Origin: Aquiluna sp. | Lineage (GTDB): Bacteria > Actinomycetota > Actinomycetes > Actinomycetales > Microbacteriaceae | Assembly: GCA_028822985.1 (NCBI GenBank) | Contig: JAPKCK010000004.1 | Coordinates: forward strand, 56,240-120,239 | DNA length: 64,000 bases | Direction: 5' to 3' | Part shown: piece after piece, positions 19,586 to 27,547 of the stretch | Position numbering within the stretch: the first letter of the stretch is position 1 | Layout of the letters: every line of letters starts with the position of its first letter | Position numbers and translations under genes: made by a program | Notes under the pieces: model-generated | Told to the model about the DNA's origin: nothing | Database searches by the model: none | What the model saw: only the letters and a program-made list of their open reading frames with translations

Positions 19586-20028
19586 TGGAGCAGCCTCTGG
19601 GCCTTCTCCGCGATGCGCTTTTCAGTGGCGTGAGCCAATACATCTCCAACCTCGCTGATGTCGAACCATCGAACATCAACCACCTCACCAGTCGGGTCAT
19701 TATTGGCAGAAAGCTCGCCGCCGGTGTGTCTAAGCAGGTAGTGATGAACTGTCTTTTTAATTCTTTTTTTACCGACCGTGAACCCGTACTGAATTTCGCC
19801 AATTTTCGAGACCACTTCGCAGGCTAGGCCGGTTTCTTCCTCAACCTCGCGTTTAGCGGTTTGTTCTAGGGCTTCTCCGGGTTCAACGTGCCCCTTTGGG
19901 ATTACCCAGTCCATGCCTCCACCGCGATTCCGGTGGCTAATCAGTGCAACTTCGTTTGGGTTTGTGGCGCTAATAACTAGACCGCCAGCGGAGACTTCCG
20001 TGACAGTTCTATTACTGGGGGCACTCAT
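19582..20028 (-). CDS. NUDIX hydrolase (MutT4 position)
   Basis: NUDIX pyrophosphohydrolase, 148 aa. The Nudix box is complete: GHVEPGEALEQTAKREVEEETGL. N-terminal TEVSAGGLVISATNP and MDWVIPKGHVEPGE fit the MutT4/diadenosine polyphosphate hydrolase-like group near cca. First gene of the long minus-strand run, divergent from cca across 39 nt, with a leaderless-type -10. Confidence 0.9.
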   Translation of the reverse strand: MSAPSNRTVTEVSAGGLVISATNPNEVALISHRNRGGGMDWVIPKGHVEPGEALEQTAKREVEEETGLACEVVSKIGEIQYGFTVGKKRIKKTVHHYLLRHTGGELSANNDPTGEVVDVRWFDISEVGDVLAHATEKRIAEKAQRLLQ

Positions 20029-20034
20029 AACCCA

Positions 20035-20040
20035 ACTCTA
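20035..20040 (-). promoter_or_regulatory. Leaderless-type -10 of the NUDIX operon
   Basis: Minus-strand TAGAGT ends 6 nt before the ATG at 20028. No ribosome site is present, so transcription would begin at or next to the start codon. Confidence 0.55.
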
Positions 20041-20067
20041 CTTGTCGACTGTGGCAAGCTATTGCGC

Positions 20068-21486
20068 ATGCAACAAGTGGCGGATGCTCTCAAGAACCTG
20101 ACGGACAACACGGATAACCCGTTGTTCACTGTCCTGGGCGAGGCCTTTGCGGCAGCTGGCGAAGAGCTGGCTCTGGTCGGTGGGCCAGTCCGGGATGCCA
20201 TTATGGGCAGGCGCTCAATTGACTTAGATTTCGCCACTAGTGCCAACCCAGACAAGATTCTGAGCATCGTCGGACCTTTGGCGAGCGTAACCTGGGATAT
20301 CGGCAGAGCCTTCGGCACAATTGCCGCTCAAATCGCTGACGAAAAAGTTGAGATTACAAGCTATCGCGCCGATAGCTATGAGGTTGGTTCGAGGAAACCA
20401 ACCATTGAATTTGGTGACAATCTAGAGGATGACCTGAAGCGCAGAGACTTCACCGTGAACTCAATGGCCCTTCGGTTGCCATCCAGAATTTTTGTTGATC
20501 CACATCAGGGCCTTCGCGATTTGCTGCTGGAAACCCTCAGAACCCCTTCAGCCCCGGAGATTTCCTTCTCGGACGACCCGCTTCGCATGATGCGAGGGGC
20601 CAGGTTCGCATCGCAGCTCGGGTTTGAACTGGACCCGGAGGCTTTCACAGCCATGCGTGGCATGGCTGAACGAATTGAAATCATCTCCAAGGAGCGAGTT
20701 CGTGACGAACTGAGCAAACTTTTGCTGTCAGATAACCCGATTCCAGGTCTTGAGATCTTGGTCGATAGCGGCATTGCAAAACTTGTCTTGCCGGAGTTGC
20801 CGGCTCTAAGGCTGGAAATGGATGAGCACCACCACCACAAGGACGTTTATCAACACAGCCTTACAGTCGTTTCTCAAGCAATCGAGCTGGAAGCTGAGTA
20901 TGGGTTGGAAAAAAACCTCGTGCTCCGGCTAGCAGCGCTGCTACACGACATTGGTAAGCCAGCGACTAGAAAATTGGAGTCCGGAGGCGCGGTCACTTTT
21001 CATCACCACGACGTGGTCGGGGCAAAGCTTGCAAAAAAGCGTCTGAGTGAACTGCGCTTTGACAATGACACCGTCAAGGCCGTTTACCGTTTGGTCGAGC
21101 TACACCTGAGGTTCTTCGGGTATTCGGACCAGCAGTGGAGTGACAGCGCGGTCAGGCGTTACGTGAGAGACGCCGAATCTCAACTCGCCCAGCTACACGT
21201 ATTGACGCGCGCAGACGTCACAACCAGAAATAAGCGCAAAGCCGATCGCTTGGCCCACGCCTACGACGATTTGGAAAAACGAATTGCGATTCTGAGCGAA
21301 CAAGAGCAGCTCGATGCAATTCGCCCGGAATTAGATGGCGCTCAAATTATGGAACTCCTGAAGATAAAACCCGGTCGCGAGGTCGGAATTGCTTACGATT
21401 ATTTGCTGGAGTTGCGCTTAGATCAGGGCGAGATTGGCCCAGAAGAAGCAAAGAAACTCTTGCTCGAGTGGTGGTCGAACCGCTAA
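20068..21486 (+). CDS. cca: CCA tRNA nucleotidyltransferase
   Basis: Adds or repairs the 3' CCA of tRNAs. Class II nucleotidyltransferase head with LVGGPVRDAIMGRRSIDLDFAT (metal-binding DxD), RRDFTVNSMAL, and a C-terminal HD domain with LRLAALLHDIGKPATR. 472 aa from ATG 20068 (MQQVADALKNL); the track uses TTG 20062, two codons earlier. Corresponds to Rv3907c/pcnA in the conserved block. No terminator is visible before the rpsF leader. Confidence 0.94.
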   Translation: MQQVADALKNLTDNTDNPLFTVLGEAFAAAGEELALVGGPVRDAIMGRRSIDLDFATSANPDKILSIVGPLASVTWDIGRAFGTIAAQIADEKVEITSYRADSYEVGSRKPTIEFGDNLEDDLKRRDFTVNSMALRLPSRIFVDPHQGLRDLLLETLRTPSAPEISFSDDPLRMMRGARFASQLGFELDPEAFTAMRGMAERIEIISKERVRDELSKLLLSDNPIPGLEILVDSGIAKLVLPELPALRLEMDEHHHHKDVYQHSLTVVSQAIELEAEYGLEKNLVLRLAALLHDIGKPATRKLESGGAVTFHHHDVVGAKLAKKRLSELRFDNDTVKAVYRLVELHLRFFGYSDQQWSDSAVRRYVRDAESQLAQLHVLTRADVTTRNKRKADRLAHAYDDLEKRIAILSEQEQLDAIRPELDGAQIMELLKIKPGREVGIAYDYLLELRLDQGEIGPEEAKKLLLEWWSNR

Positions 21487-21534
21487 GGTTGAAAGGTTGC
21501 TTAGGCAATTCCAAAGTAAAAAAAATGCTAATAC

Positions 21535-21578
21535 CCTCCTGTCACGGAAAGACCGTGGCCGTTTTAGACCGAAGGAGG
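21535..21578 (+). promoter_or_regulatory. Putative S6:S18 autoregulatory leader of rpsF
   Basis: The 102-nt cca-rpsF gap holds CCTCCT (21535-21540) that pairs perfectly with AGGAGG (21573-21578), the rpsF ribosome site. Inside is a hairpin CACGG-AAAGA-CCGTG (21543-21557), and an unpaired GACCGA lies next to the closing stem. A CCG-bearing bulge beside an SD-sequestering stem is the layout of the known S6:S18 leader, where the protein pair represses its own operon. Confidence 0.5.
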
Positions 21579-21588
21579 TGGGTTATAA

Positions 21589-21999
21589 ATGCATAACTAC
21601 GAGCTAATGGTCATTATGGACCCCTCACTAGACGAGCGCATTGTCGCTCCAACACTCGACAAGTTCCTAACGGTAATCACCGCAGCTGGTGGCACCCTGG
21701 ACAAGATCGACATTTGGGGCCGACGTCGCATGACATACCAGATCCAGAAGCACTCCGAAGGGCTCTACGCAGTGGTTAACATGAACACCACTTCAGAGTC
21801 CGTGCAAGAGCTTGACCGTCAGCTAAACCTGAATGAGTCAATTCTTCGCACCAAGGTGCTCCGTCTGGAAGAAGCAATTTTCAGTATCAACCCAATCGAA
21901 TTCGTTCCCGAAGAGAAGCCTCCTCGCGCAGGCCGTGGTGGCCCTCGTGGTGGCGGCGCTCGCGGCGGCAAGCGTCCAACAGGCGCTAAGGCCGACTAA
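21589..21999 (+). CDS. rpsF: 30S ribosomal protein S6
   Basis: Small-subunit protein that pairs with S18. 136 aa; the core is [36 protein letters not shown] and [16 protein letters not shown] 40-residue Gly/Arg-rich tail ([15 protein letters not shown]) extends beyond the normal S6 end, as in other actinobacteria. Strong GGAGG site that may be masked by the leader stem. TAATG overlap with ssb. Confidence 0.96.
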   Translation: MHNYELMVIMDPSLDERIVAPTLDKFLTVITAAGGTLDKIDIWGRRRMTYQIQKHSEGLYAVVNMNTTSESVQELDRQLNLNESILRTKVLRLEEAIFSINPIEFVPEEKPPRAGRGGPRGGGARGGKRPTGAKAD

Positions 22000-22490
22000 T
22001 GGCAGGCGAGGTAGTCATAACGATCGTTGGCAACCTAGCTGACGATCCGGAACTTCGTTACACGCAGGGCGGAATCGCGGTGGCCTCAGTCCGCGTCGGC
22101 TCAACCCCGCGAACCTTTAACCGTGCGACAAACGAGTTTGTTGACGGCGAAACCGTATGGATTCGTTGCACTGCTTGGCGCGAGGTTGGCGAAAATGTTG
22201 CACAGACGCTAACCAAGGGGGCACGAGTTGTGGTTACCGGTCGAATGAAGCCGGCTTCTGCTTACCAAACGGCCCAGGGCGAAGCCAGGGCTTCGCTTGA
22301 GTTAGAGATAGACGAAATTGGACCATCGCTTCGCTATGCAACAGCAACTGTTACAAAGCGCGCCCGTGAGGGCTCTGCTCAGGTTGAATCCCCATGGGGT
22401 GGAGCTCAGGCAGAAAAGAAGCAGGCCAATTCTGGAGCGGATGCTTGGGCTAACCCAGCAGAAGCCCCATCCGACGAAGCACCTTTTTAG
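21999..22490 (+). CDS. ssb: Single-stranded DNA-binding protein
   Basis: OB-fold protein that coats single-stranded DNA. 163 aa: VVITIVGNLADDPELRYTQGG, ETVWIRCTAWREVGENVAQTL, GARVVVTGRMK. The acidic C-terminal tip ends in PSDEAPF instead of the common DDIPF, but keeps acidic residues and the terminal Pro-Phe that recruit partner proteins. Start shares one base with the rpsF stop; lies in the rpsF-ssb-rpsR-rplI operon. Confidence 0.96.
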   Translation: MAGEVVITIVGNLADDPELRYTQGGIAVASVRVGSTPRTFNRATNEFVDGETVWIRCTAWREVGENVAQTLTKGARVVVTGRMKPASAYQTAQGEARASLELEIDEIGPSLRYATATVTKRAREGSAQVESPWGGAQAEKKQANSGADAWANPAEAPSDEAPF

Positions 22491-22511
22491 AAAAGACCTA
22501 GGAGAAAAACA

Positions 22512-22766
22512 ATGGCAGGAAAGTCAGCTGACCGCCGCAAGCAGATGAACAGTAAGTTCGACAAGCTTGCTCCGGCAAAAACAATCAAAATCGAATTCAT
22601 CGATTACAAGGACGTCGCAACATTGCGCAAGTTCGTAACCGAACGAGGCAAGATTCGTGCTCGTCGCATCACTGGTGCGACTCCGCAGGACCAGCGCAAA
22701 ATTGCCAAGGCCATCAAGAATGCCCGCGAGATGGCGATAATGCCATACTCCGGTGCCGGACGCTAG
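22512..22766 (+). CDS. rpsR: 30S ribosomal protein S18, zinc-independent form
   Basis: S18, partner of S6. 84 aa with the conserved [26 protein letters not shown] and [15 protein letters not shown]. It has no cysteines where zinc-binding S18 carries CxxC, so it is a C-minus form. Strong AGGAG site. Lies between ssb and rplI. Confidence 0.96.
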   Translation: MAGKSADRRKQMNSKFDKLAPAKTIKIEFIDYKDVATLRKFVTERGKIRARRITGATPQDQRKIAKAIKNAREMAIMPYSGAGR

Positions 22767-22777
22767 AGGAGATTCAT

Positions 22778-23230
22778 ATGTCGAAATTAATTTTGACCAA
22801 CGAGGTCCAAGGTCTCGGCTCTGCCGGTGACATTGTTGAGGTAAAGAACGGTTACGCACGTAACTTCTTGATACCTACAGGTCTGGCAGTTGTCTGGAGC
22901 CGCGGTGGCGAGAAGCAGGTCACCCAGATCCGCGACGCCCGCGACGCCCGCGCCATCGCATCCGAAGAAGAGGCATTGGAGATCAAGAGCAAGCTCGAGG
23001 GTGCTCTAATCACTATCACTTCAAAGGCCGGCACTAACGGTCGTTTGTTCGGTGCAATCAAGACTTCTGACCTGGCTGAAGCCATTCAGGCTCTTGGTTT
23101 CGGTGAGGTTGACAAGCGTAAGATTCAGTTCGCATCTTCAATCCGTACCGTGGGTAACTACGAGGCAAGCGTTCGTTTGAACTCTGACCTGGTAGCACGT
23201 GTAAAGATTCAGGTTGTCGCTGCCAACTAG
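22778..23230 (+). CDS. rplI: 50S ribosomal protein L9
   Basis: Large-subunit protein bridging L1 stalk and small subunit. 150 aa with the L9 signature LTNEVQGLGSAGDIVEVKNGYARNFLIP (shown in part), a connecting helix and a C-terminal domain (NGRLFGAIKTSDLAEAIQ). AGGAG site 7 nt before ATG. Last gene of the operon, followed by a strong terminator. Confidence 0.96.
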   Translation: MSKLILTNEVQGLGSAGDIVEVKNGYARNFLIPTGLAVVWSRGGEKQVTQIRDARDARAIASEEEALEIKSKLEGALITITSKAGTNGRLFGAIKTSDLAEAIQALGFGEVDKRKIQFASSIRTVGNYEASVRLNSDLVARVKIQVVAAN

Positions 23231-23243
23231 CACAATTTTATGA

Positions 23244-23282
23244 AGGACAACCCACACTTTTTGTGTGGGTTGTCCTCTTTTA
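23244..23282 (+). terminator. Rho-independent terminator after rplI
   Basis: AGGACAACCCACAC (23244-23257), loop TTTTT, and the exact complement GTGTGGGTTGTCCT (23263-23276), followed by CTTTTAA. A 14-bp stem with 5-nt loop; one of the strongest terminators in the window. It separates the ribosomal operon from the DnaA-box array and dnaB. Confidence 0.93.
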
Positions 23283-23337
23283 AGGGGCATGTTCTCCACA
23301 ACCCTAAGCCTGAGCTTGAGGCTTTTCAGAGATTTAT

Positions 23338-23467
23338 TTATCCACAGGCAAATCCGGGTAAAACACTGGGCAAAAGCCAGATGTCAATTTATTTATCCAC
23401 AGGTTATCCACAGGCCAACACTTAAATCATCGGCGTGTTTCCACAGGGTTATCCACAGTTATCCACA
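23338..23467 (+). promoter_or_regulatory. Cluster of five perfect DnaA boxes upstream of dnaB
   Basis: Perfect TTATCCACA at 23338-23346, 23393-23401, 23404-23412, 23449-23457 and 23459-23467, all in the same orientation. Start-to-start distances are 55, 11, 45 and 10 nt, close to whole helical turns. Near-matches lie at 23292-23300 (TTCTCCACA) and 23437-23445 (GTTTCCACA). A 17-bp direct repeat ATTTATTTATCCACAGG includes two of the boxes. The array fills the 305-nt rplI-dnaB gap after the terminator and ends about 68 nt before the dnaB ATG. Confidence 0.93.
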
Positions 23468-23535
23468 GACTCATTTGTATGCAAAGTGTCACTGCCCCAA
23501 GCTATACATGTCTTATCTAGTTCTGGAGGAACCTT

Positions 23536-24879
23536 ATGTCGATGTTGTCAACCGTCACAGCATCTGACCCACGAGTAGCACCTCACAACCTTGAAGCAGA
23601 ACAATCCACTCTCGGTGGCATGCTGCTTAGCCAAGAAGCTGTCGCGGAGGTCGTTGAAGAAATAGCCGGTGTTGATTTTTACGCGGGTAAACACGAACTT
23701 ATCTATAACGCCATCCTTAACCTGTTCGGTCGTGGGGAGCCAACCGATGTAATCGCGGTTACCGATGAACTGAATAAGCAGGGAAACTTACTGAGAGCCG
23801 GAGGCTCCGACTATCTTCACTCCTTAGCCAGCTACGTTCCAACTGCCGCGAATGCCGGCTACTACGCGAAAATCGTTGGCGACAAGGCTATTTTGCGCAG
23901 ACTAATTGATGCCGGAACCAGAATCGCTCAATCAGGGTACGACAGCCAAGGCGAGGTAGAGGATCTTGTGAACCAGGCGCAGGCAGAGGTCTACAAAGTC
24001 TCTAGCCAGTCTTCTAAAGAAGATTACGTGGGCTTGAGCGACTCCCTAGAGGCTGCAATTCACGATATCGAGTTGGCGCAGAACCGTGGCGGGGAAATGA
24101 CCGGAACTCCAACCGGCTTCACCGATCTTGACGCCTATACCCACGGACTACACGCCGGACAGCTAATAATCGTCGCCGCACGGCCGGCGGTTGGTAAGTC
24201 GACCTTCGCGCTGGACATCGCAAGAAACGCGTCAGTTAGACACAATCAAGCAACTATCTTTTTCTCTCTGGAAATGGGTCGTTCCGAGATCGCAATGCGT
24301 ATGTTGAGCGCAGAAAGTTCGATTTATCTCCAAAGTATGCGAAAGGGAACAATCTCTGAGAGCGACTGGACGAGGCTCGCAGCCGTTCGCGGTCGAATTA
24401 ATGACGCTCCGCTATACATCGATGACAGTCCAAACATGTCCCTGGTTGAAATTAGGGCCAAGTGCAGGCGTTTGGCTCAGCAGGTCGACCTGAAGCTCGT
24501 GGTCATTGACTATATCCAGCTGATGTCCAGCGGCAAGAAGGTTGAATCTCGTCAGCAAGAGGTTTCCGAGTTCTCAAGGGCGCTGAAGCTCTTGGCTAAG
24601 GAGCTAGGCCTTCCAGTTGTCGCGCTGTCACAGCTGAACCGTCAGGCAGAGCAGTCAAAGGACAAGCGCCCTGAACTTTCTCACCTTAGAGAATCGGGAT
24701 CGCTGGAGCAGGATGCTGATGTTGTGGTGCTGTTGCATCGAGAGGGAATTTACGAGCGCGACCACCCCAGAGCAGGCGAAGCAGACCTGATCCTTGCAAA
24801 GCAGCGAAACGGACCGACCGGAACCGTCACGGTTGCTTTCCACGGACAGTACTCACGCTTTGTAAATATGCCAAGCTAA
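23536..24879 (+). CDS. dnaB: Replicative DNA helicase DnaB
   Basis: Hexameric helicase of the replication fork. 447 aa: N-terminal DnaB domain (PHNLEAEQSTLGGMLLSQEA), linker, and RecA-like core with Walker A VAARPAVGKSTFALDIA, Walker B LKLVVIDYIQLMSSG, and SQLNRQAEQSKDKRPELSHL. No intein is inserted, unlike many mycobacterial copies. GGAGGAAC precedes ATG 23536. The upstream DnaA-box array suggests control by DnaA; dciA in this window is the likely loader. Confidence 0.96.
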   Translation: MSMLSTVTASDPRVAPHNLEAEQSTLGGMLLSQEAVAEVVEEIAGVDFYAGKHELIYNAILNLFGRGEPTDVIAVTDELNKQGNLLRAGGSDYLHSLASYVPTAANAGYYAKIVGDKAILRRLIDAGTRIAQSGYDSQGEVEDLVNQAQAEVYKVSSQSSKEDYVGLSDSLEAAIHDIELAQNRGGEMTGTPTGFTDLDAYTHGLHAGQLIIVAARPAVGKSTFALDIARNASVRHNQATIFFSLEMGRSEIAMRMLSAESSIYLQSMRKGTISESDWTRLAAVRGRINDAPLYIDDSPNMSLVEIRAKCRRLAQQVDLKLVVIDYIQLMSSGKKVESRQQEVSEFSRALKLLAKELGLPVVALSQLNRQAEQSKDKRPELSHLRESGSLEQDADVVVLLHREGIYERDHPRAGEADLILAKQRNGPTGTVTVAFHGQYSRFVNMPS

Positions 24880-24883
24880 ACCC

Positions 24884-25387
24884 GTGCAAATTCTCTTTGG
24901 CCTAAGGGCCACTATCTCTTTTGGTCTAGGTGTATTTATAACCTTCAGTCAAGCCCACACTTTCCTCGTCGGCACGGCAGTTATGACTGGTTTTGGACTA
25001 GCGGTTGGTCTTATTTCGTTGGCATACATCTTTTTCACTAAAAATAACAGCCAACTCATCCCGTTGACCTTGATAGCAACGCTCATTGGCCTACTAAGCG
25101 CAGGCACTTTTTTGTACCCAGACATCCAGCCCATGTTGTTTCTGCCACTGGTTGCACTGTTCGGGCTGTCTTTCGCGGCGTTTGAGGGTTATCTGGCAAA
25201 ACGGGAGGGATATCGCATCGGAATCGGCCGAGATTTCGCGTTGAGTGCGGGTTTCAACCTGGTGCTTGGGTTGCTGTTCCTAATCGCTCCACTTGACGAG
25301 GTCAGTGCCGTTGGCTTCTTGGGTGCGTATCTTGCGATTAGCGGAGTTTTCTGGGGTATAGCCGCCGCAACACCGCAACCGAAGTAG
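24884..25387 (+). CDS. Small integral membrane protein, possibly HdeD/DUF308-like
   Basis: 167 aa, GTG start 4 nt after dnaB. About six hydrophobic segments in helical pairs (LRATISFGLGVFITF, FLVGTAVMTGFGLAVGLISL, LTLIATLIGLLSAGTFLY, MLFLPLVALFGLSFAAF, FALSAGFNLVLGLLFLIAP, FLGAYLAISGVFWGIAA). The repeating pairs and length recall DUF308/HdeD proteins, but no diagnostic motif was seen. Likely cotranscribed with dnaB. Confidence 0.7.
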   Translation: MQILFGLRATISFGLGVFITFSQAHTFLVGTAVMTGFGLAVGLISLAYIFFTKNNSQLIPLTLIATLIGLLSAGTFLYPDIQPMLFLPLVALFGLSFAAFEGYLAKREGYRIGIGRDFALSAGFNLVLGLLFLIAPLDEVSAVGFLGAYLAISGVFWGIAAATPQPK

Positions 25388-25390
25388 GCT
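25385..25390 (+). promoter_or_regulatory. Leaderless-type -10 of the 70-aa membrane protein
   Basis: TAGGCT ends 6 nt before GTG 25397; it overlaps the stop codon of the preceding gene. No ribosome site. Confidence 0.4.
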
Positions 25391-25396
25391 TGAGGC

Positions 25397-25609
25397 GTGA
25401 AAAGATTCGGAAACCTTAAAAGTTACATGGGTATGTCAACCATTGCCGCCCTGTTTGTTGGGATCATCGTTCTTTTCGGAACCAGATTTGTTGAACAGGC
25501 GATTATTTGGGGTCTAGTGACCTTTATAGTCTCGCTTGTGATTATTGCGACGCTTGATCTAAGTTTCAAGCCCGATGACCCTGACCCAAACAGGCCGCGT
25601 CTTCGTTAA
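25397..25609 (+). CDS. Small two-helix membrane protein
   Basis: 70 aa with two membrane helices (IAALFVGIIVLFGTRFV and AIIWGLVTFIVSLVIIATL) and a charged cytoplasmic tail (KPDDPDPNRPRLR). Basic N-terminus. Family not recognised; such proteins are common next to actinobacterial housekeeping genes. Convergent with purB, 12 nt apart. Confidence 0.65.
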   Translation: MKRFGNLKSYMGMSTIAALFVGIIVLFGTRFVEQAIIWGLVTFIVSLVIIATLDLSFKPDDPDPNRPRLR

Positions 25610-25621
25610 CTGTCTAGTGGC

Positions 25622-27007
25622 TTAGCTTTCTAGGTGATCGGTGAGAGCTTCGGCGAGCCCTACGTAAGTTTGCGGCTTGAGCTTTAGCAGTCGGGCCTTT
25701 GTTGTTTCGGACACCTCTAGATCGTTAACAAAGGCTAAAAGCTCATCTTCGCCAACACTCTTGCCTCGCGTTAGCTCTTTCAGAAGAGCGTAAGGGTCGA
25801 CAATCTGCGACTCTCCGCGAGCCACATCAGCTCTTATTGCTGTTTGAATGGCCTCGCCAAGAACTTCCCAGTTTTCAAGCAGGTCAGCCATGAGCACACC
25901 TTCACTAATGGCTATTTCGTCTAGACCGCGGTTCACGTTGTCGATTGCGAGCACTGAATGGCCAAAACCAACACCAATGTTTCGCTGAGCACTGGAATCT
26001 GTTAGGTCACGTTGCATTCTCGAGGTGACAAGGGTTTGAGCTAAAGAATCAAGCACTGCGCAGGAAAGCTCGAGGTTCGCTTCGGCGTTTTCGAATCGAA
26101 TAGGGTTTATTTTGTGGGGCATTGTGGATGACCCAGTGGCTCCGGCAACCGGTATCTGCTTGAAGTATCCAATCGAAATGTAGGTCCAAACATCGGTGGC
26201 AAGGTTGTGGAGAATTCTGTTGAAGTGGCTGATGGTTGCGTAAAGCTCAGCCTGCCAGTCGTGGGATTCGATTTGGGTTGTAAGTGGGTTCCAGTCAAAA
26301 CCTAGGTGCTCAACAAATTCTTTTGATTCCTTAGCCCAGTCGACATTTGGCGCCGCAGCTAAGTGGGCGGCAAAAGTGCCGGTTGCTCCGGAAAACTTAC
26401 CTAGAATCTGCTGACCGGCGGCTTTTGTGGTCTGTCGTTTTAGTCGGTGGGCGAATACTGCCAGCTCTTTGCCCATAGTGGTTGGGGTTGCGGGCTGTCC
26501 GTGAGTTCTTGAAAGCATTGGAATGCCAGCCATTTCCTTGGCCATTCTCGAGATCTTTACGATCGTGTCCTTGGCTCGCGGCAACCAGACCCGCTCGAGG
26601 GCGTCGTGAACAGTTATTGCGTAGCTGAGGTTGTTTATATCCTCCGAGGTGCAGGCGAAGTGAACTAGTTCGGCTAGATCGTCACGCTTCATAGCTGTTA
26701 AAGCGTTCCTTACGAAATACTCCACTGCCTTGACGTCATGGCGAGTAGTTGCCTCGATTTCGGCTAGTTCCGTGACGGAAGCGTCGGAGAAATTTGTCAC
26801 TAAATCACGCAGTTTGGTTTTTTCTTCGAGGGAGAGCGTTTTACCGGTTCCGAGAAGATCCCTCTCAACCAGCCAAATCAGCCACTCAACTTCGACTAAT
26901 ACCCTGGCTCTGTTGAGACCGGCCTCACTGAGGTGCTCGCCGAGCTCCCTGACCTGAGGTAGGTAGCGGCCATCTAGGGGGCTTAGGGGTTGCGAAGAAA
27001 GAGTCAC
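25622..27007 (-). CDS. purB: Adenylosuccinate lyase
   Basis: Catalyses two steps of purine synthesis, releasing fumarate from SAICAR and adenylosuccinate. Seen: QPLSPLDGRYLPQV, the early catalytic-loop region TRHDVKAVEYFVRN, LSRTHGQPATPTTMGKE and the signature GSSTMPHKINPIRFENAEANL. The track begins at TTG 27055, but PurB proteins normally begin just before SPLDGRY; GTG 27007 has CAAAAT 6 nt upstream and gives 461 aa. TAAAAT before 27055 offers a second possible promoter. Partner purA lies at 55.8 kb. Confidence 0.93.
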   Translation of the reverse strand: MTLSSQPLSPLDGRYLPQVRELGEHLSEAGLNRARVLVEVEWLIWLVERDLLGTGKTLSLEEKTKLRDLVTNFSDASVTELAEIEATTRHDVKAVEYFVRNALTAMKRDDLAELVHFACTSEDINNLSYAITVHDALERVWLPRAKDTIVKISRMAKEMAGIPMLSRTHGQPATPTTMGKELAVFAHRLKRQTTKAAGQQILGKFSGATGTFAAHLAAAPNVDWAKESKEFVEHLGFDWNPLTTQIESHDWQAELYATISHFNRILHNLATDVWTYISIGYFKQIPVAGATGSSTMPHKINPIRFENAEANLELSCAVLDSLAQTLVTSRMQRDLTDSSAQRNIGVGFGHSVLAIDNVNRGLDEIAISEGVLMADLLENWEVLGEAIQTAIRADVARGESQIVDPYALLKELTRGKSVGEDELLAFVNDLEVSETTKARLLKLKPQTYVGLAEALTDHLES

Positions 27008-27083
27008 CACTCTATTTTGCCGTACTTGGGGACTGAGCACACTGCGAGTATCCAAGTGTTTGTTATTTTATGGTCCCAATTGG

Positions 27084-27509
27084 CTAGCGAATTTTCAATA
27101 CCTTCAGTACTGCCCTGGTGAAGAAGCTCGCAATACTCATTACTATTGCAGCCAAAATTGCCCAACCTAGGGATTCAATTTCTAGACCTTCGGAGGTGAA
27201 GCCATCGATGCTGAAGACATCCACCCCAATTACCGTGCTTAGCCAAGCCACGAGCAACAGCAGCGCACCGTTGATAACAAAAGCGATAAGGCCAAAGGTG
27301 ATGATGTAAAGCGGGAAGGCGAGAATCTTTATTACGGGGGCAATGATGGCGTTCACCAGCCCAAAGACCGCGCCAACCACCAGGAACGAGCCTGCTATGT
27401 TCCAGAAACCACTGCCGCCGTAGGGGGTTAGTTGAACTTGCGGGACCACCGAGGTGGCAACCCATAGACCGACGGCATTAACAATCGTGCTAACCAGAAA
27501 TCGCAACAT
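27084..27509 (-). CDS. Phage_holin_4_2-type (DUF360) membrane protein
   Basis: 141 aa with four hydrophobic helices; MLRFLVSTIVNAVGLWVATSV, GLVNAIIAPVIKILAFPLYIITFGL (family signature) and WAILAAIVMSIASFFTRAVLKV. The family name refers to a weak holin resemblance; chromosomal members in actinobacteria are ordinary membrane proteins of unknown role. No phage genes are nearby. Divergent from the 2-oxoacid dehydrogenase operon across 38 nt. Confidence 0.85.
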   Translation of the reverse strand: MLRFLVSTIVNAVGLWVATSVVPQVQLTPYGGSGFWNIAGSFLVVGAVFGLVNAIIAPVIKILAFPLYIITFGLIAFVINGALLLLVAWLSTVIGVDVFSIDGFTSEGLEIESLGWAILAAIVMSIASFFTRAVLKVLKIR

Positions 27510-27534
27510 CAGGCAATTCTTTCAGTAAAAGAGC

Positions 27535-27540
27535 TAAATT
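27535..27540 (+). promoter_or_regulatory. Leaderless-type -10 of the 2-oxoacid dehydrogenase operon
   Basis: TAAATT ends 7 nt before the GTG start at 27548; the intervening AGGTGAC gives no clear ribosome site at a workable distance. Confidence 0.5.
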
Positions 27541-27547
27541 AGGTGAC

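Noticed and set aside
23240-23567. ORFs 23240-23425 and 23265-23567 (plus) between rplI and dnaB
   Set aside because: They translate the terminator stem and repeated DnaA boxes; no protein-like sequence.
23536-24879. Possible intein in DnaB
   Set aside because: The helicase motifs are contiguous and the length is normal.
27084-27509. Holin-like gene as a prophage marker
   Set aside because: The family is widespread in chromosomes and no phage structural, integrase or lysis genes are nearby.
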